Of a DNA stretch of 64,000 bases, positions 46,786 through 55,517 are shown in pieces. The DNA is taken from the NCBI RefSeq assembly GCF_008079445.1, contig NZ_VRYH01000002.1, positions 186,001-250,000 on the forward strand, read 5' to 3'. Under the pieces are notes generated by a model. It was not told the origin of the DNA. It did no database searches and was given only the letters and a program-made list of their open reading frames with translations. The translations under genes and the position numbers were made by a program. The DNA comes from Aidingimonas lacisalsi. GTDB taxonomy: Bacteria; Pseudomonadota; Gammaproteobacteria; Pseudomonadales; Halomonadaceae. Each line of letters begins with the position of its first letter. Position 1 is the first letter of the stretch.

Positions 46786-47682
46786 AGTAGCCAATGCACA
46801 ACGTGACACTAGCCAGTCACGAAAGGTGGCCAAGGGGGGGAAATCCGCTTTTTCCGGTGGATAGAGCAAGTAATAGCGGCGTCGACTGTCCAGGCCGGCA
46901 TCCAGGGGAATGATCAACCGGCCGTCTGCCAGTTCGTCCTCGACCAGGCAGCGGGCGACCAGTGCGATGCCGATACCGGAGACGGCAGCCTGGATCATAT
47001 GGGCGGAGAATTCGAAATGCGGCCCGAGTCGCATATAGCCCAGCGGCAGCCCTTGCGCCGTGAACCATTGATGCCAGGCTTCGGATCGCACGGCGATTTG
47101 CAGCAGCAGGTGGTCGATGACATCGGCCGGTTGCCGGATCGGTTGCCGCGCCAGAGTGTCGGGGCTGGCAACCAGGACCATGTCTTCATCGACGAGTGGG
47201 TGGGCAATCAGCCCAGGCCAAGGGTCGACTCCGACGTTGATGGCGGCGTCCATGCCCGAGTCGGTGATGTCGTATTCGCCGATACGCGTATGCAGATGGA
47301 TCATCACTCCCGGATGGCATCGATAGAAATCCCCGAGTCCGGGCATCAACCATCGCGACCCGAAGGTCGGCAAGGTCGCCAGATTCAGGGAACTCACTCC
47401 CTTGCGGAAGGCGCCTACACGCGAGCTGGCGCCACTGATACGTGCCAGTGCCGGCGCAATGTCTTGAGCATACATAGCTCCCACTTCCGTCAACCGGATA
47501 TGCCGACCATCCCGCTCGAACAGTTCGACATCGAGTAGCTGCTCCAGCGCCTGAATCTGACGGCTGACCGCGCTTTGTGTCAGGCTGAGTTCGGCGGCGG
47601 CTCGGGTGAAGCTACGGTGACGGGCGGCGGCATCGAATGCCAGTAGCATCGACATGGAAGGCGCAAGTCGATGTATATTCAT
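46780..47682 (-). CDS. LysR-family transcriptional regulator (GcvA-like)
   Basis: A 300-residue LysR protein. The DNA-binding domain is MSMLLAFDAAARHRSFTRAAAELSLTQSAVSRQIQALEQLLDVELFERDGRHIRLT (about residues 10-65, given here as the pattern), and the effector domain follows the GcvA/AmpR branch (LATLPTFGSRWLMPGLGDFYRCHPGVMIHLHTR, GIGIALVARCLVEDELADGRLI). GAGG lies 7 bases before the ATG. It is divergent from the FMN-dependent dehydrogenase at 47778, separated by 95 bases, and probably regulates it. Confidence 0.92.
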   Translation of the reverse strand: MNIHRLAPSMSMLLAFDAAARHRSFTRAAAELSLTQSAVSRQIQALEQLLDVELFERDGRHIRLTEVGAMYAQDIAPALARISGASSRVGAFRKGVSSLNLATLPTFGSRWLMPGLGDFYRCHPGVMIHLHTRIGEYDITDSGMDAAINVGVDPWPGLIAHPLVDEDMVLVASPDTLARQPIRQPADVIDHLLLQIAVRSEAWHQWFTAQGLPLGYMRLGPHFEFSAHMIQAAVSGIGIALVARCLVEDELADGRLIIPLDAGLDSRRRYYLLYPPEKADFPPLATFRDWLVSRCALATS

Positions 47683-47777
47683 TCATATACCTCATGCAAA
47701 GGCCGAATAATAATCGATTGTAGCCGTGTTCGGCCATCGTCAGACTTCATTAATATCATGCAATACAAGAGGAAGGG

Positions 47778-49016
47778 ATGATGGATAGCGAGACGCGATT
47801 GCCGCTCACATCGACGAAGTCATCGACACCCCGAGCGTCTTGGCTGGCGTCACGACGCCTTGCCCGGGTCTTCTGTCTCGATGATTTCGAACCGGTCGCT
47901 AAACGCTATTTGCCCCGCCCGATTTTCGGTTACGTGGCCGGGGCGGCAGAAACCAACACGTCGTATCGTGACAATCGCGCCGTGTTCCAAGAATACGGTT
48001 TCATGCATCGGGTGCTGCGCAATGTCAGTACGCGTGAACAGTCGATCACGTTGTTGGGGCGCCATTATGCGGCGCCAATCGGCATCGCTCCGATGGGCAT
48101 CTCGTCGCTGACCGGCTATCGAGGCGATCTGGCTCAGGCCCAGGCCGCCGAACGGTCAGGGATTCCCATGATACTGAGCAGTTCGTCCTTGATCCGGTTG
48201 GAGGAGGTGGTCGAAGCGGCGCCGCACACCTGGTTTCAGGCCTATCTGCCCAGTGAGTCGGAGCGCATTGCCGCGCTGGTCGACCGCGTCGCTCAAGCGG
48301 GTGTCGAAACACTGGTAGTCACCGTTGATTCGGCAGTCGTGCCCAATCGGGAAAACAATCTGCGCAATGGCTTCAAGACCCCGCTCAGCCCGGATCTCAA
48401 GTTACTCTGGGATGGATTGACTCATCCGTCCTGGAGTCTGGGAACGTTCCTGCGTACCTTGGCTCGTCACGGGATGCCGCATTTCGAGAACAGCGGAGCT
48501 GAGCGCGGGGCCGCCATCGTGTCGCGTCATGTGGCCCGCGACTTTTCCGGTCGCGAGCACCTGGACTGGGATGAGTTACGGCGTATTCGTCGTCAGTGGC
48601 AAGGGCGCTTGGTCATCAAGGGCGTACTGCATCCCGATGATGTCGTGACGGCTCGTCAAAGTGGGGCGGATGGTGTGATTCTGTCCAATCACGGCGGGCG
48701 TCAGCTCGATGGCGCTATCTCACCGATGCGTGCCTTGCCACAAGCGGTGGATGTCGCCGGTGACATGGCCGTGATGATCGACAGCGGCTTCCGACGCGGA
48801 ACCGATATCATCAAGGCCCTGGCATTGGGGGCGCAGTGCGCGTTCGTCGGTCGCCCGTTCAACTATGCAGCGGCGATTGGCGGCGAGGCGGGTGTCGATC
48901 ACGCCATTCGCCTGCTGATGTCGGAAATCCGTGCCGATATGGGGATGCTGGGCATCACCCGTCTGAATGAGCTCGATCCGTCGATGCTGGTGGCCTCACC
49001 CACGTTGCGCTCATGA
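47778..49016 (+). CDS. FMN-dependent alpha-hydroxy acid dehydrogenase (L-lactate dehydrogenase type)
   Basis: A 412-residue flavoprotein of the lactate dehydrogenase/glycolate oxidase family. The core starts near residue 30 (VFCLDDFEPVAKRYLPRPIFGYVAGAAETNTSYRDN). FMN and substrate sites are APIGIAPMGISSLTGYRGDLAQAQAAE, WFQAYLP, VTVDSAVVPNRENNLRNGF, LVIKGVLHPDDV, the catalytic His in ILSNHGGRQLDGAISPM, and IDSGFRRGTDIIKALALGA. A 30-residue polar N-terminal extension is unusual. Oxidation of lactate, glycolate or mandelate is possible; apionate breakdown yields glycolate, so that substrate deserves thought. Confidence 0.9.
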   Translation: MMDSETRLPLTSTKSSTPRASWLASRRLARVFCLDDFEPVAKRYLPRPIFGYVAGAAETNTSYRDNRAVFQEYGFMHRVLRNVSTREQSITLLGRHYAAPIGIAPMGISSLTGYRGDLAQAQAAERSGIPMILSSSSLIRLEEVVEAAPHTWFQAYLPSESERIAALVDRVAQAGVETLVVTVDSAVVPNRENNLRNGFKTPLSPDLKLLWDGLTHPSWSLGTFLRTLARHGMPHFENSGAERGAAIVSRHVARDFSGREHLDWDELRRIRRQWQGRLVIKGVLHPDDVVTARQSGADGVILSNHGGRQLDGAISPMRALPQAVDVAGDMAVMIDSGFRRGTDIIKALALGAQCAFVGRPFNYAAAIGGEAGVDHAIRLLMSEIRADMGMLGITRLNELDPSMLVASPTLRS

Positions 49017-49024
49017 ACTGCTTG

Positions 49025-50275
49025 TCAGCCGTGTTCCAGTTCGGTCAGACGGCGTTCGAGGAAACGACGTTCGGGCCCCTGCTGGACCAGTGACAGCGCC
49101 TGTCGGTAGCTCTCCCGGGCGTGTTCCAGTCGGCCCTGGCGACGGTACAGGTCGGCACGCGCCGCATGCGCCAGATGGTAGTCGCCGAGTTCTCCGCCAG
49201 CCATCAAGGCATCGATGAGTGACAGACCGACGCCAGGCCCATCGCGCATGGCGATGGCCACGGCGCGATTGAGTGCCACGACCGGCGACGGTGTGATACG
49301 CATCAACACGTCGTAAAGGCCGATGATCTGTTCCCAGTCGGTGGCCTCGGCGCTGGGAGCTTCCGCATGCACGGCGGCAATCGCCGCCTGGAGTGCATAA
49401 GGGCCGAATCGCCTCGAAGACAGGGCTCGTTCGACCAGTGAACTCCCTTCGTCGATCAACTCACGGTTCCATAACGTCCGCTCCTGCTCGTGGAGCAGGA
49501 TCAGTTCACCCGTTGGGGTAGTCCGTGCATCCCGGCGTGACTCCTGTAACAGCATCAATGCCAATAGTCCCGCTACCTCAGGCTCAGGTAATAAATCGTA
49601 TAGTAACCGGCCAAGTCGGATCGCTTCACATGACATGTCTGTACGTATCAGTGTGTCGCCGAACGACGCGGAATAGCCTTCATTGAAGACCAGATAAATG
49701 ACGCGAAGCACGCCATCCAAGCGCTCGATCAAGGCGTCTGGTTCGGGTAGGTGATAGGGAATGCCGGCATCGCGAATCTTGGCCTTGGCTCGCACGATAC
49801 GCTGGGCGAGAGTCGACGGCGAGGTCAGGAAGGCGCGAGCCACCTCTTCGGTCGTCAGTCCACATACCTCACGTAGTGTCATGGCCACCTGGCCATCCAA
49901 TGGCAGGGCTGGGTGGCAGCAAGTGAAGATCAGTCGTAAAGCATCGTCGGCGACACTGGTGTCATCGACCGTCTCTGTGGAGCACTCGAGTTCCAGTTGG
50001 TATGCGATCTCGGCGAGGCTGCTATCGAAGCGCGCCCGCCGTCGTAAACGATCAATGGCACGAAAACGACCGGTGGAAACCAGCCAGGCCCTGGGATTGG
50101 CGGGAATTCCATCTCTCGGCCATTGTGCCATGGCAGCAGTAAAGGCATCGTGCAGCGCCTCTTCAGCGAGTTCAAAGTCTCGCAGCAGACGGATCAGGGT
50201 CGCGAGCACTTGGCGTGAGTGCTCGCGATAGACGGCGTCGATGGTCTGTCTGACGTCACGGTCGATGCTGGTCAT
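49025..50275 (-). CDS. ECF42-type RNA polymerase sigma factor
   Basis: An extracytoplasmic-function sigma factor of 416 residues, much longer than ordinary ECF factors. The sigma-2 region is DFELAEEALHDAFTAAMAQWPRDGIPANPRAWLVSTGRFRAIDRLRR (about residues 30-76), sigma-4 is LREVCGLTTEEVARAFLTSPSTLAQRIVRAKAKIRD (about 135-170), and a C-terminal DUF6596/TPR-like domain spans 185-415 (NEGYSAS, LLYDLLPEPEVAGLLALMLLQESRRDAR). This architecture plus a neighbouring DGPF protein defines group ECF42, which lacks an anti-sigma factor. It starts 2 bases after the DGPF stop and is translationally coupled. Confidence 0.9.
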   Translation of the reverse strand: MTSIDRDVRQTIDAVYREHSRQVLATLIRLLRDFELAEEALHDAFTAAMAQWPRDGIPANPRAWLVSTGRFRAIDRLRRRARFDSSLAEIAYQLELECSTETVDDTSVADDALRLIFTCCHPALPLDGQVAMTLREVCGLTTEEVARAFLTSPSTLAQRIVRAKAKIRDAGIPYHLPEPDALIERLDGVLRVIYLVFNEGYSASFGDTLIRTDMSCEAIRLGRLLYDLLPEPEVAGLLALMLLQESRRDARTTPTGELILLHEQERTLWNRELIDEGSSLVERALSSRRFGPYALQAAIAAVHAEAPSAEATDWEQIIGLYDVLMRITPSPVVALNRAVAIAMRDGPGVGLSLIDALMAGGELGDYHLAHAARADLYRRQGRLEHARESYRQALSLVQQGPERRFLERRLTELEHG

Positions 50276-50277
50276 GG

Positions 50278-50658
50278 TCAAGAATCGGCGGTTCGTGCTG
50301 CCTGGAAGGGAGCGTCGGTAGCCAGTTCCCGCGTGGGTCTTACCTCAACGCTGCCGACCCGAGCAGCCGGTATACCGGCTGCGACCTCTATCGCTTCGTC
50401 CAGGTCGTTCGCTTCTATCAAGTAGAAGCCGGCCAGTTGCTCCTTGGTTTCAGCGAAGGGACCGTCCGTCAGGGAGACCTTGCCATTTCTGGACCGAACC
50501 GTCGTGGCACTCTGTACCGGTTGGAGCGCTTCAGCGGCCAACATTCGACCGCTGGCGTGCAGCGATTCGGCATATGCCTGACATTCACTGTCATGCGGGC
50601 TGTCTGGAAGGTCGTGCAAGGCATTTTCGTTGCTGTAGACAAGGCAAAGGTATTTCAT
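50278..50658 (-). CDS. DGPF (YCII-related) protein linked to ECF42
   Basis: A 126-residue cytoplasmic protein of the YCII/DGPF family. It starts MKYLCLVYSNENAL and contains the name-giving motif in VSLTDGPFAETKEQLAGFYLIEANDLDEAIEVAAGIPAA, ending with VEVRPTREL. These proteins are regularly encoded with ECF42 sigma factors; their function is not known. The ATG at 50658 with AGGA 8 bases upstream fixes the start. A candidate ECF42 promoter lies about 70 bases upstream. Confidence 0.92.
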   Translation of the reverse strand: MKYLCLVYSNENALHDLPDSPHDSECQAYAESLHASGRMLAAEALQPVQSATTVRSRNGKVSLTDGPFAETKEQLAGFYLIEANDLDEAIEVAAGIPAARVGSVEVRPTRELATDAPFQAARTADS

Positions 50659-50728
50659 GGTGATGTCCTGTAAGGGGCAGAGAGTTTGACATGGATACCG
50701 GTCGGGAGGATGTCTCATGACATAGCGT

Positions 50729-50756
50729 AGTCGTCTACAAGGCGTTCTATTCGACA
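50729..50756 (-). promoter_or_regulatory. Candidate ECF42-dependent autoregulated promoter
   Basis: On the minus strand TGTCGA (50751-50756) and CGACT (50729-50733) are separated by 17 bases, about 70 bases before the DGPF start codon. This agrees with the ECF42 promoter motif as I remember it (-35 TGTCGA, -10 beginning CGA). It differs from any sigma-70 promoter. Confidence 0.65.
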
Positions 50757-50855
50757 AAAATACTGTCCGGGATTGAAAGAGGTTACTGCAGTCACCATGT
50801 CGTTTATTTAGAGGGCTAACTAATTCCGCAACACCTGCTGGCAAGGAGTTCTGGT

Positions 50856-51668
50856 ATGGCACAAGCAATCCTTCCGCGCATCGGCCTCGGTACCTTTCGT
50901 CTCAAGGAGCAGGAGGTTATCGACTCGGTGAGTTCCGCTCTGGAACTCGGGTACCGACATATCGATACCGCGCAGATGTATGAGAACGAAGCGGCGGTAG
51001 GCAAAGCCATTCGGGAGAGTGGTGTCCCGCGTGACGACATTTTCCTCACGACCAAGGTGTGGTACGACCGGCTACAGGGCGACGACCTGATCAAGAGCCT
51101 GGAAGAGAGTCTGGAGAAGCTCGGCGTCGATCAAGTCGACCTGGCCCTGATTCACTGGCCGTCTCCGAAAGGCGAGGTGCCGATGGCCGAGTACATCGGC
51201 AATCTCGACGAGGCGCGCAAGAGGGGGATGACCAAGCACATCGGCATTTCCAACTTCACCATCGCCCAAGTGGATGAGGCTCTGAGTGTCCCCGGCGGTG
51301 AGCACATCATCACTAATCAAGTCGAGGTACATCCGTTCCTGGGCAACCATGCGCTGGTCTCGCATTGCCAAGCCAGGGGGGTGCAGGTGACCGGTTACAT
51401 GCCGCTAGCCGTCGGTAAGGTCATGAAAGAGCCGGTGTTACAGGAGATCGCCAATGAGCATGGTGTAACGCCGGCACAGGTCGCGCTGGCCTGGGTCGCT
51501 GCACGCGATATCGTGGTGATTCCGTCATCGACCAAACCGGCCCATCAGCGCGCTAACCTCGCTGCGCTGGATCTCGAACTCAGCAGTGACGAAATGGCCA
51601 GGATCGATGCACTCGATGCCGGTGAACGTATCGCTAACCCTGATTTCGCTCCCGAGTGGGATGACTAA
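50856..51668 (+). CDS. dkgB: Aldo/keto reductase, DkgB-like
   Basis: An NADPH-dependent aldo-keto reductase of 270 residues, close to E. coli DkgB (2,5-diketo-D-gluconate or methylglyoxal reductase). Seen are PRIGLGTFRLKEQEVIDSVSSALELGYRHIDTAQMYENEAAVGKAI with the catalytic Asp and Tyr, TTKVWYDRL with the Lys, LALIHWPSPKGEV with the His, HIGISNFTIAQVDEAL, NQVEVHPFLGN, and IPSSTKPAHQRANLAALDLELS for the cofactor. AAGGAG precedes the ATG. It is a single gene closed by an intrinsic terminator. Confidence 0.9.
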   Translation: MAQAILPRIGLGTFRLKEQEVIDSVSSALELGYRHIDTAQMYENEAAVGKAIRESGVPRDDIFLTTKVWYDRLQGDDLIKSLEESLEKLGVDQVDLALIHWPSPKGEVPMAEYIGNLDEARKRGMTKHIGISNFTIAQVDEALSVPGGEHIITNQVEVHPFLGNHALVSHCQARGVQVTGYMPLAVGKVMKEPVLQEIANEHGVTPAQVALAWVAARDIVVIPSSTKPAHQRANLAALDLELSSDEMARIDALDAGERIANPDFAPEWDD

Positions 51669-51713
51669 GAATACCTCGAGGTGTGATTGACGCCACATCG
51701 GTGGCAAGAGAGT

Positions 51714-51745
51714 CGGGCCAACGCTTCAGGGCGTTGGCCCGTTTT
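51714..51745 (+). terminator. Intrinsic terminator after dkgB
   Basis: CGGGCCAACGC and GCGTTGGCCCG form an 11-bp stem around a TTCAGG loop, followed directly by TTTT. It is a standard rho-independent terminator. Confidence 0.9.
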
Positions 51746-51839
51746 CGCTGGCGTGCTCGCTTGCGGTGACATCAGGCTGTCATCAAGCCGACATCATGAG
51801 TGGCTAACGTCGTGAAGAACTCTCTTGGGAGGATGAATC

Positions 51840-51986
51840 ATGACACGTCAGCCACGGACTCCTCTGAGCGACGACGAGGAGGAGTATCTCTCGCAAATGG
51901 CCAATGGCAACGCGCTGGCAAGACAGCGCAAGCGTGATCGTGAGCGCCGGGAACGTGAAAATCGCAAGCGCATGAACCGAGGGTGA
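51840..51986 (+). CDS. Small highly charged protein of 48 residues
   Basis: A short reading frame with a good ribosome binding site (GGGAGGA, 7 bases before the ATG) and a stop at 51984. The product starts MTRQPRTPLSDDEEEYLSQM and continues into a strongly basic tail (ARQRKRDRERRERENRKRM). It has an acidic N-terminal third and Arg/Lys-rich C-terminal half, likely a single helix, with no membrane segment. The pattern suggests a nucleic-acid-binding or ribosome-associated small protein, but no family is recognised. It lies after the dkgB terminator and before a solute-binding protein gene. Confidence 0.6.
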   Translation: MTRQPRTPLSDDEEEYLSQMANGNALARQRKRDRERRERENRKRMNRG

Positions 51987-52110
51987 CGCGCGAACGCTGC
52001 GAACCACCTGGCATGCCGCCACACAGCGTGGTGTCCTGGTCTCAATTTTCCCCGACTCCTGCCGATAACAACGGTAATAGACATTACCTCGTCAACAGCA
52101 GGAGCCTGTT

Positions 52111-53265
52111 ATGCGTTATCGACTGTGGGTGGCGTGTCTGGCTTGTTTGTTTCCCAATGTCAGTACCGCCGATATTACACTCGGGATGGTGGCCCCATTG
52201 AGTGGCCCTGCTTCTTCGCTCGGGCAAGGGATGCGCGAAGGCATCGAGGCGCATTTCGCTGAGATCAATGCCGCAGGCGGGATCAATGGCGAAGAGCTGA
52301 CACTCGTGACGCGTGATGATGAGTACGAGCCACTACAGTCGGCGCCGGCCACGCGTGAACTCATCCAGGATGAAGACATCCTGGCGTCGGTAGGCAATGT
52401 CGGCACACCCACGGCAATCGTCACGATACCGCTGCACAATCAACATGAAACCCTGCTTTTCGGTGCGTTCACCGGGGCCGGCATCCTGCGCAAGGACCCG
52501 CCGGACCGCTACGTAATCAACTACCGTGCCAGCTACGTTCAGGAAACGGCGGCCATGGTCGATGGCCTGCTCGAGGCCGGCGTCGAGCCTGAAGAGATCG
52601 CTTTCTTTACCCAGAACGACGGTTTCGGCGATGCCGGTCATGCCGGAGGCGTGCAGGCTCTGGAAGCAGCGGGCTTCGAAGCGACCGATGAGTTGGCCCA
52701 TGGTCGTTACACTCGCAATACCCGCAATGTGCATCAGGCACTGGCGACCATCCTGCAAGCACCGACTACACCTCGTGCCATTATCATGGTAGGCACCTAC
52801 GGCCCGAATGCCGATTTCATTCGTGAAGCGCGCAAGGACCTGCCCGATGCGCTCTTTCTCAATGTCTCCTTCGTCGGCAGCCAGGCATTACTGGATGAAC
52901 TTGGCGAGGATGCAGAAGGTGTGATCATTACTCAGGTCGTGCCGCCGCTGGATGCCGATTTGCCCGCCATCGAGTCTTACCGATCGGCCATGGAAGCCCA
53001 GGCTGCCGATCATGAGGCCGACTTCGTCTCGCTGGAAGGGTACCTGGCAGCATCGCTGTTCGTGAAAGGGCTGGAAGCGGCCGGTTCCGACCCTGATCGT
53101 GAGGCCATCGTCGATGCGCTCGAAGGGCTGGGTGAGATCGACCTCGGTCTCGGTAAGCCATTGACTCTCAGTGAAGACGACCATCAGGCCAGTGATGCAG
53201 TCTGGCCTACCATCATTGAAGACGGCCGTTTCGAACCCGTCGATTGGTCGACGTTACTACGCTGA
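52111..53265 (+). CDS. ABC-type branched-chain amino acid-like solute-binding protein
   Basis: A periplasmic binding protein of 384 residues, Peripla_BP_6 (LivJ) type. A signal peptide covers about residues 1-20 (CLFPNVSTA-DITLGMVAPLSG). The mature domain shows GPASSLGQGMREGIEAHFAEINAAGGINGEELTLVTRDDEYEPLQS, NVGTPTAIVTIPLHNQ, and the C-terminal FVKGLEAAGSDPDREAIVDALEGLGEIDLGLGKPLTLSEDDHQASD. No ABC permease or ATPase gene is beside it; instead a chemoreceptor gene follows after 24 bases. The two may form a sensing pair. Confidence 0.88.
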   Translation: MRYRLWVACLACLFPNVSTADITLGMVAPLSGPASSLGQGMREGIEAHFAEINAAGGINGEELTLVTRDDEYEPLQSAPATRELIQDEDILASVGNVGTPTAIVTIPLHNQHETLLFGAFTGAGILRKDPPDRYVINYRASYVQETAAMVDGLLEAGVEPEEIAFFTQNDGFGDAGHAGGVQALEAAGFEATDELAHGRYTRNTRNVHQALATILQAPTTPRAIIMVGTYGPNADFIREARKDLPDALFLNVSFVGSQALLDELGEDAEGVIITQVVPPLDADLPAIESYRSAMEAQAADHEADFVSLEGYLAASLFVKGLEAAGSDPDREAIVDALEGLGEIDLGLGKPLTLSEDDHQASDAVWPTIIEDGRFEPVDWSTLLR

Positions 53266-53289
53266 TCATTGGATACAGGATACTGTCTC

Positions 53290-55413
53290 ATGAAACGAAG
53301 CCTTAGTCTCCGCGCCATGCTGATTGGCCTGTTCCTGGCGGCCGTCGTCGGTGTCGTCGTTCTCGCTGCAACGGGGTGGACCTCCAATCAGCGTCTCATC
53401 GAGTCACAACGCTTCATTACCAACGACATCATGCCCCAGCAGGATGCCAGTCGGGCCATGAACGAAGTGCTGGGCGCTTTCGATCAGCGTCATGCCAGTC
53501 TTGTCAGTGCCGAGAGTGTCGCAGAACTTGATGACGTCACCTCGCGTGAAACACTGCTCGCACGGTTCGAATCAGCCGAACAGCAACTCAGCGACTACCT
53601 GGCTGCCGATCAGCGAGCTCGGCTCGATGAACTCGAGGAGGGCAAGTCAACATTGATGGCGGCCGATGACGCTCTCGAGTCCGTGCGCCGAGATCACATC
53701 GGCCTGGCGTCGACCATGGAAGCGCGTATCGAGGACATGCAGTCGATGATCCGTGAGGTCATGGTCAGTGCCGAAGACATGTCCGGTCGTGCGGCGTTGG
53801 CGGAGGTGCGCGATCAGCGCGAGATCTCGGCCCAGGTCGATGATCTGCGTGACAGTGGGTTGAGCCTGGTACCGGAATCGATCCTGGCGGAACTACTGGA
53901 TGGGCGTGTGAATGTTGCGCAGATCAGTGGCGATGTGCAGACTTCGGTTGCCTTACTGGCCGATCTCGGGCGTCGGTTGATGCAAGTCGATAGCGCCGAT
54001 GCACTGGTCAACCTGCGCTACAACGAAGTCGCTCAGCAAATCAACAGTACGCAACAGGCGCTGGCACAGATTGCCACGGCGTCGCATGCCAATCAGGCGC
54101 AGGTGGAACGGGCCGAAACCCTGGCCGCGGTTCTCGATGACCTCGACGAACTGATGGTCAGCGGCGACGATTCGGTCTATGCCCTGCGACAACGGCAGCT
54201 CGAGTTGAGTGGCGAAGAGACCGAAGCGCTGGCGGCAGTCGAGACAGCCGCTGATGGGATGCGGGATGCCCTGGGTGCCGTCCAGACCCATACCGTGCAG
54301 GCGGCTGATGATGCGGCGGCACAGGCGCAGGAACTGGCCAATGCAGGCCGATACTTGCTCATTATTGTCACGTTGGCGGTCATCATGGTCCTGGCGGTTT
54401 TCGGTTGGCGTACCATGGTCCGTGTGCTTGGCCCACTGGCCCAGATGCGAAGGCAGATGGAGAACATCAGTGGCCAGGCTGGTGAGAACAGCGATCTGAC
54501 CATGCGTCTCGAGCTCGAGCGTGATGACGAGATCGGCCGAACCGCTCAGGCATTCAATCAGATGATGGGCACCTTCGAGCGCATCGTGGCCAAGATTCGT
54601 GAAGGTGCCGGTAACATCGCCGCCAATAGTCGTCAGATCACGACCGGCAACGATGATCTGTCGCAACGGACTGAAGAGCAATCGTCATCGTTGGCGGAGA
54701 CCGCATCGAGCCTTGAAGAGATTACCGCTACCGTCAAGCAGACGGCAGATTATGCCCATCAGGCCAGGGATGCGAGCAGTGAGGTCGATCAACGCGCCCA
54801 TTCAGCCGGCGAAGTGGCAGAAAGAACCAACACGGCGATGGCCGAGATTCGCGATTCCAGCGAGAAGATCTCCACGATCGTGAGCGCTATCGACGATATC
54901 GCCTTCCAGACCAATCTGCTGGCGCTCAACGCTTCGGTGGAAGCAGCCCGGGCAGGAGAGCAGGGTCGTGGCTTCGCCGTCGTCGCTGCCGAGGTCCGCA
55001 AGTTGGCACAACGCAGTGCCGATGAGGCCGGCAAGATCCGGGCACTCGTCGGTGATAGCGTCGACAAGGTGGGGGAAGGCGCCAAACTCGTCGAATCGAC
55101 CAGTACCCATTTGCAGGAGATCATTCATAGTCTCGAGAGCGTATCTCGTTATGTCGGCGAGATAGCGGATGCCACACAGGAACAGTCCAGTGGTATCGAG
55201 GAGATCAACCGGGCGGTGGCTCAACTCGATCAGGTCACTCAGCAGAATGCGAGCCTGGTTCAGGAAGCCTCCTCCGCTAGCCATTCCCTGGATCATCAGG
55301 CAGCGGAAATGAATGATCTGGTCAGCAGGTTCCGGGTGAGCGAACAGTACGCACACTCGCCTGATCTGATGGCATTGTTGCACCTGGATACGCACAAGAC
55401 GCCGTCTCGATGA
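53290..55413 (+). CDS. Methyl-accepting chemotaxis protein
   Basis: A transmembrane chemoreceptor of 707 residues. TM1 is at about residues 8-28 ([19 protein letters not shown]), a long periplasmic helical domain follows to about residue 350, TM2 is at about 354-376 ([19 protein letters not shown]), then a HAMP domain ([32 protein letters not shown]) and the signalling domain with the hairpin tip [37 protein letters not shown] (residues about 536-572). The C-terminus has no NWETF-type CheR/CheB tether. It lies just after a solute-binding protein gene. The start is chosen at 53290; a TTG at 53269 is possible. Confidence 0.93.
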   Translation: MKRSLSLRAMLIGLFLAAVVGVVVLAATGWTSNQRLIESQRFITNDIMPQQDASRAMNEVLGAFDQRHASLVSAESVAELDDVTSRETLLARFESAEQQLSDYLAADQRARLDELEEGKSTLMAADDALESVRRDHIGLASTMEARIEDMQSMIREVMVSAEDMSGRAALAEVRDQREISAQVDDLRDSGLSLVPESILAELLDGRVNVAQISGDVQTSVALLADLGRRLMQVDSADALVNLRYNEVAQQINSTQQALAQIATASHANQAQVERAETLAAVLDDLDELMVSGDDSVYALRQRQLELSGEETEALAAVETAADGMRDALGAVQTHTVQAADDAAAQAQELANAGRYLLIIVTLAVIMVLAVFGWRTMVRVLGPLAQMRRQMENISGQAGENSDLTMRLELERDDEIGRTAQAFNQMMGTFERIVAKIREGAGNIAANSRQITTGNDDLSQRTEEQSSSLAETASSLEEITATVKQTADYAHQARDASSEVDQRAHSAGEVAERTNTAMAEIRDSSEKISTIVSAIDDIAFQTNLLALNASVEAARAGEQGRGFAVVAAEVRKLAQRSADEAGKIRALVGDSVDKVGEGAKLVESTSTHLQEIIHSLESVSRYVGEIADATQEQSSGIEEINRAVAQLDQVTQQNASLVQEASSASHSLDHQAAEMNDLVSRFRVSEQYAHSPDLMALLHLDTHKTPSR

Positions 55414-55517
55414 GTGCGTCTCCGGGAGAATTCCCGGTGCATGGAAGTGCAGGTCGTGTCTCGTTATTCTAAAGTCGTGAGAGCATTCATACCTCACGGA
55501 AGAAGGACGGAGCCATC

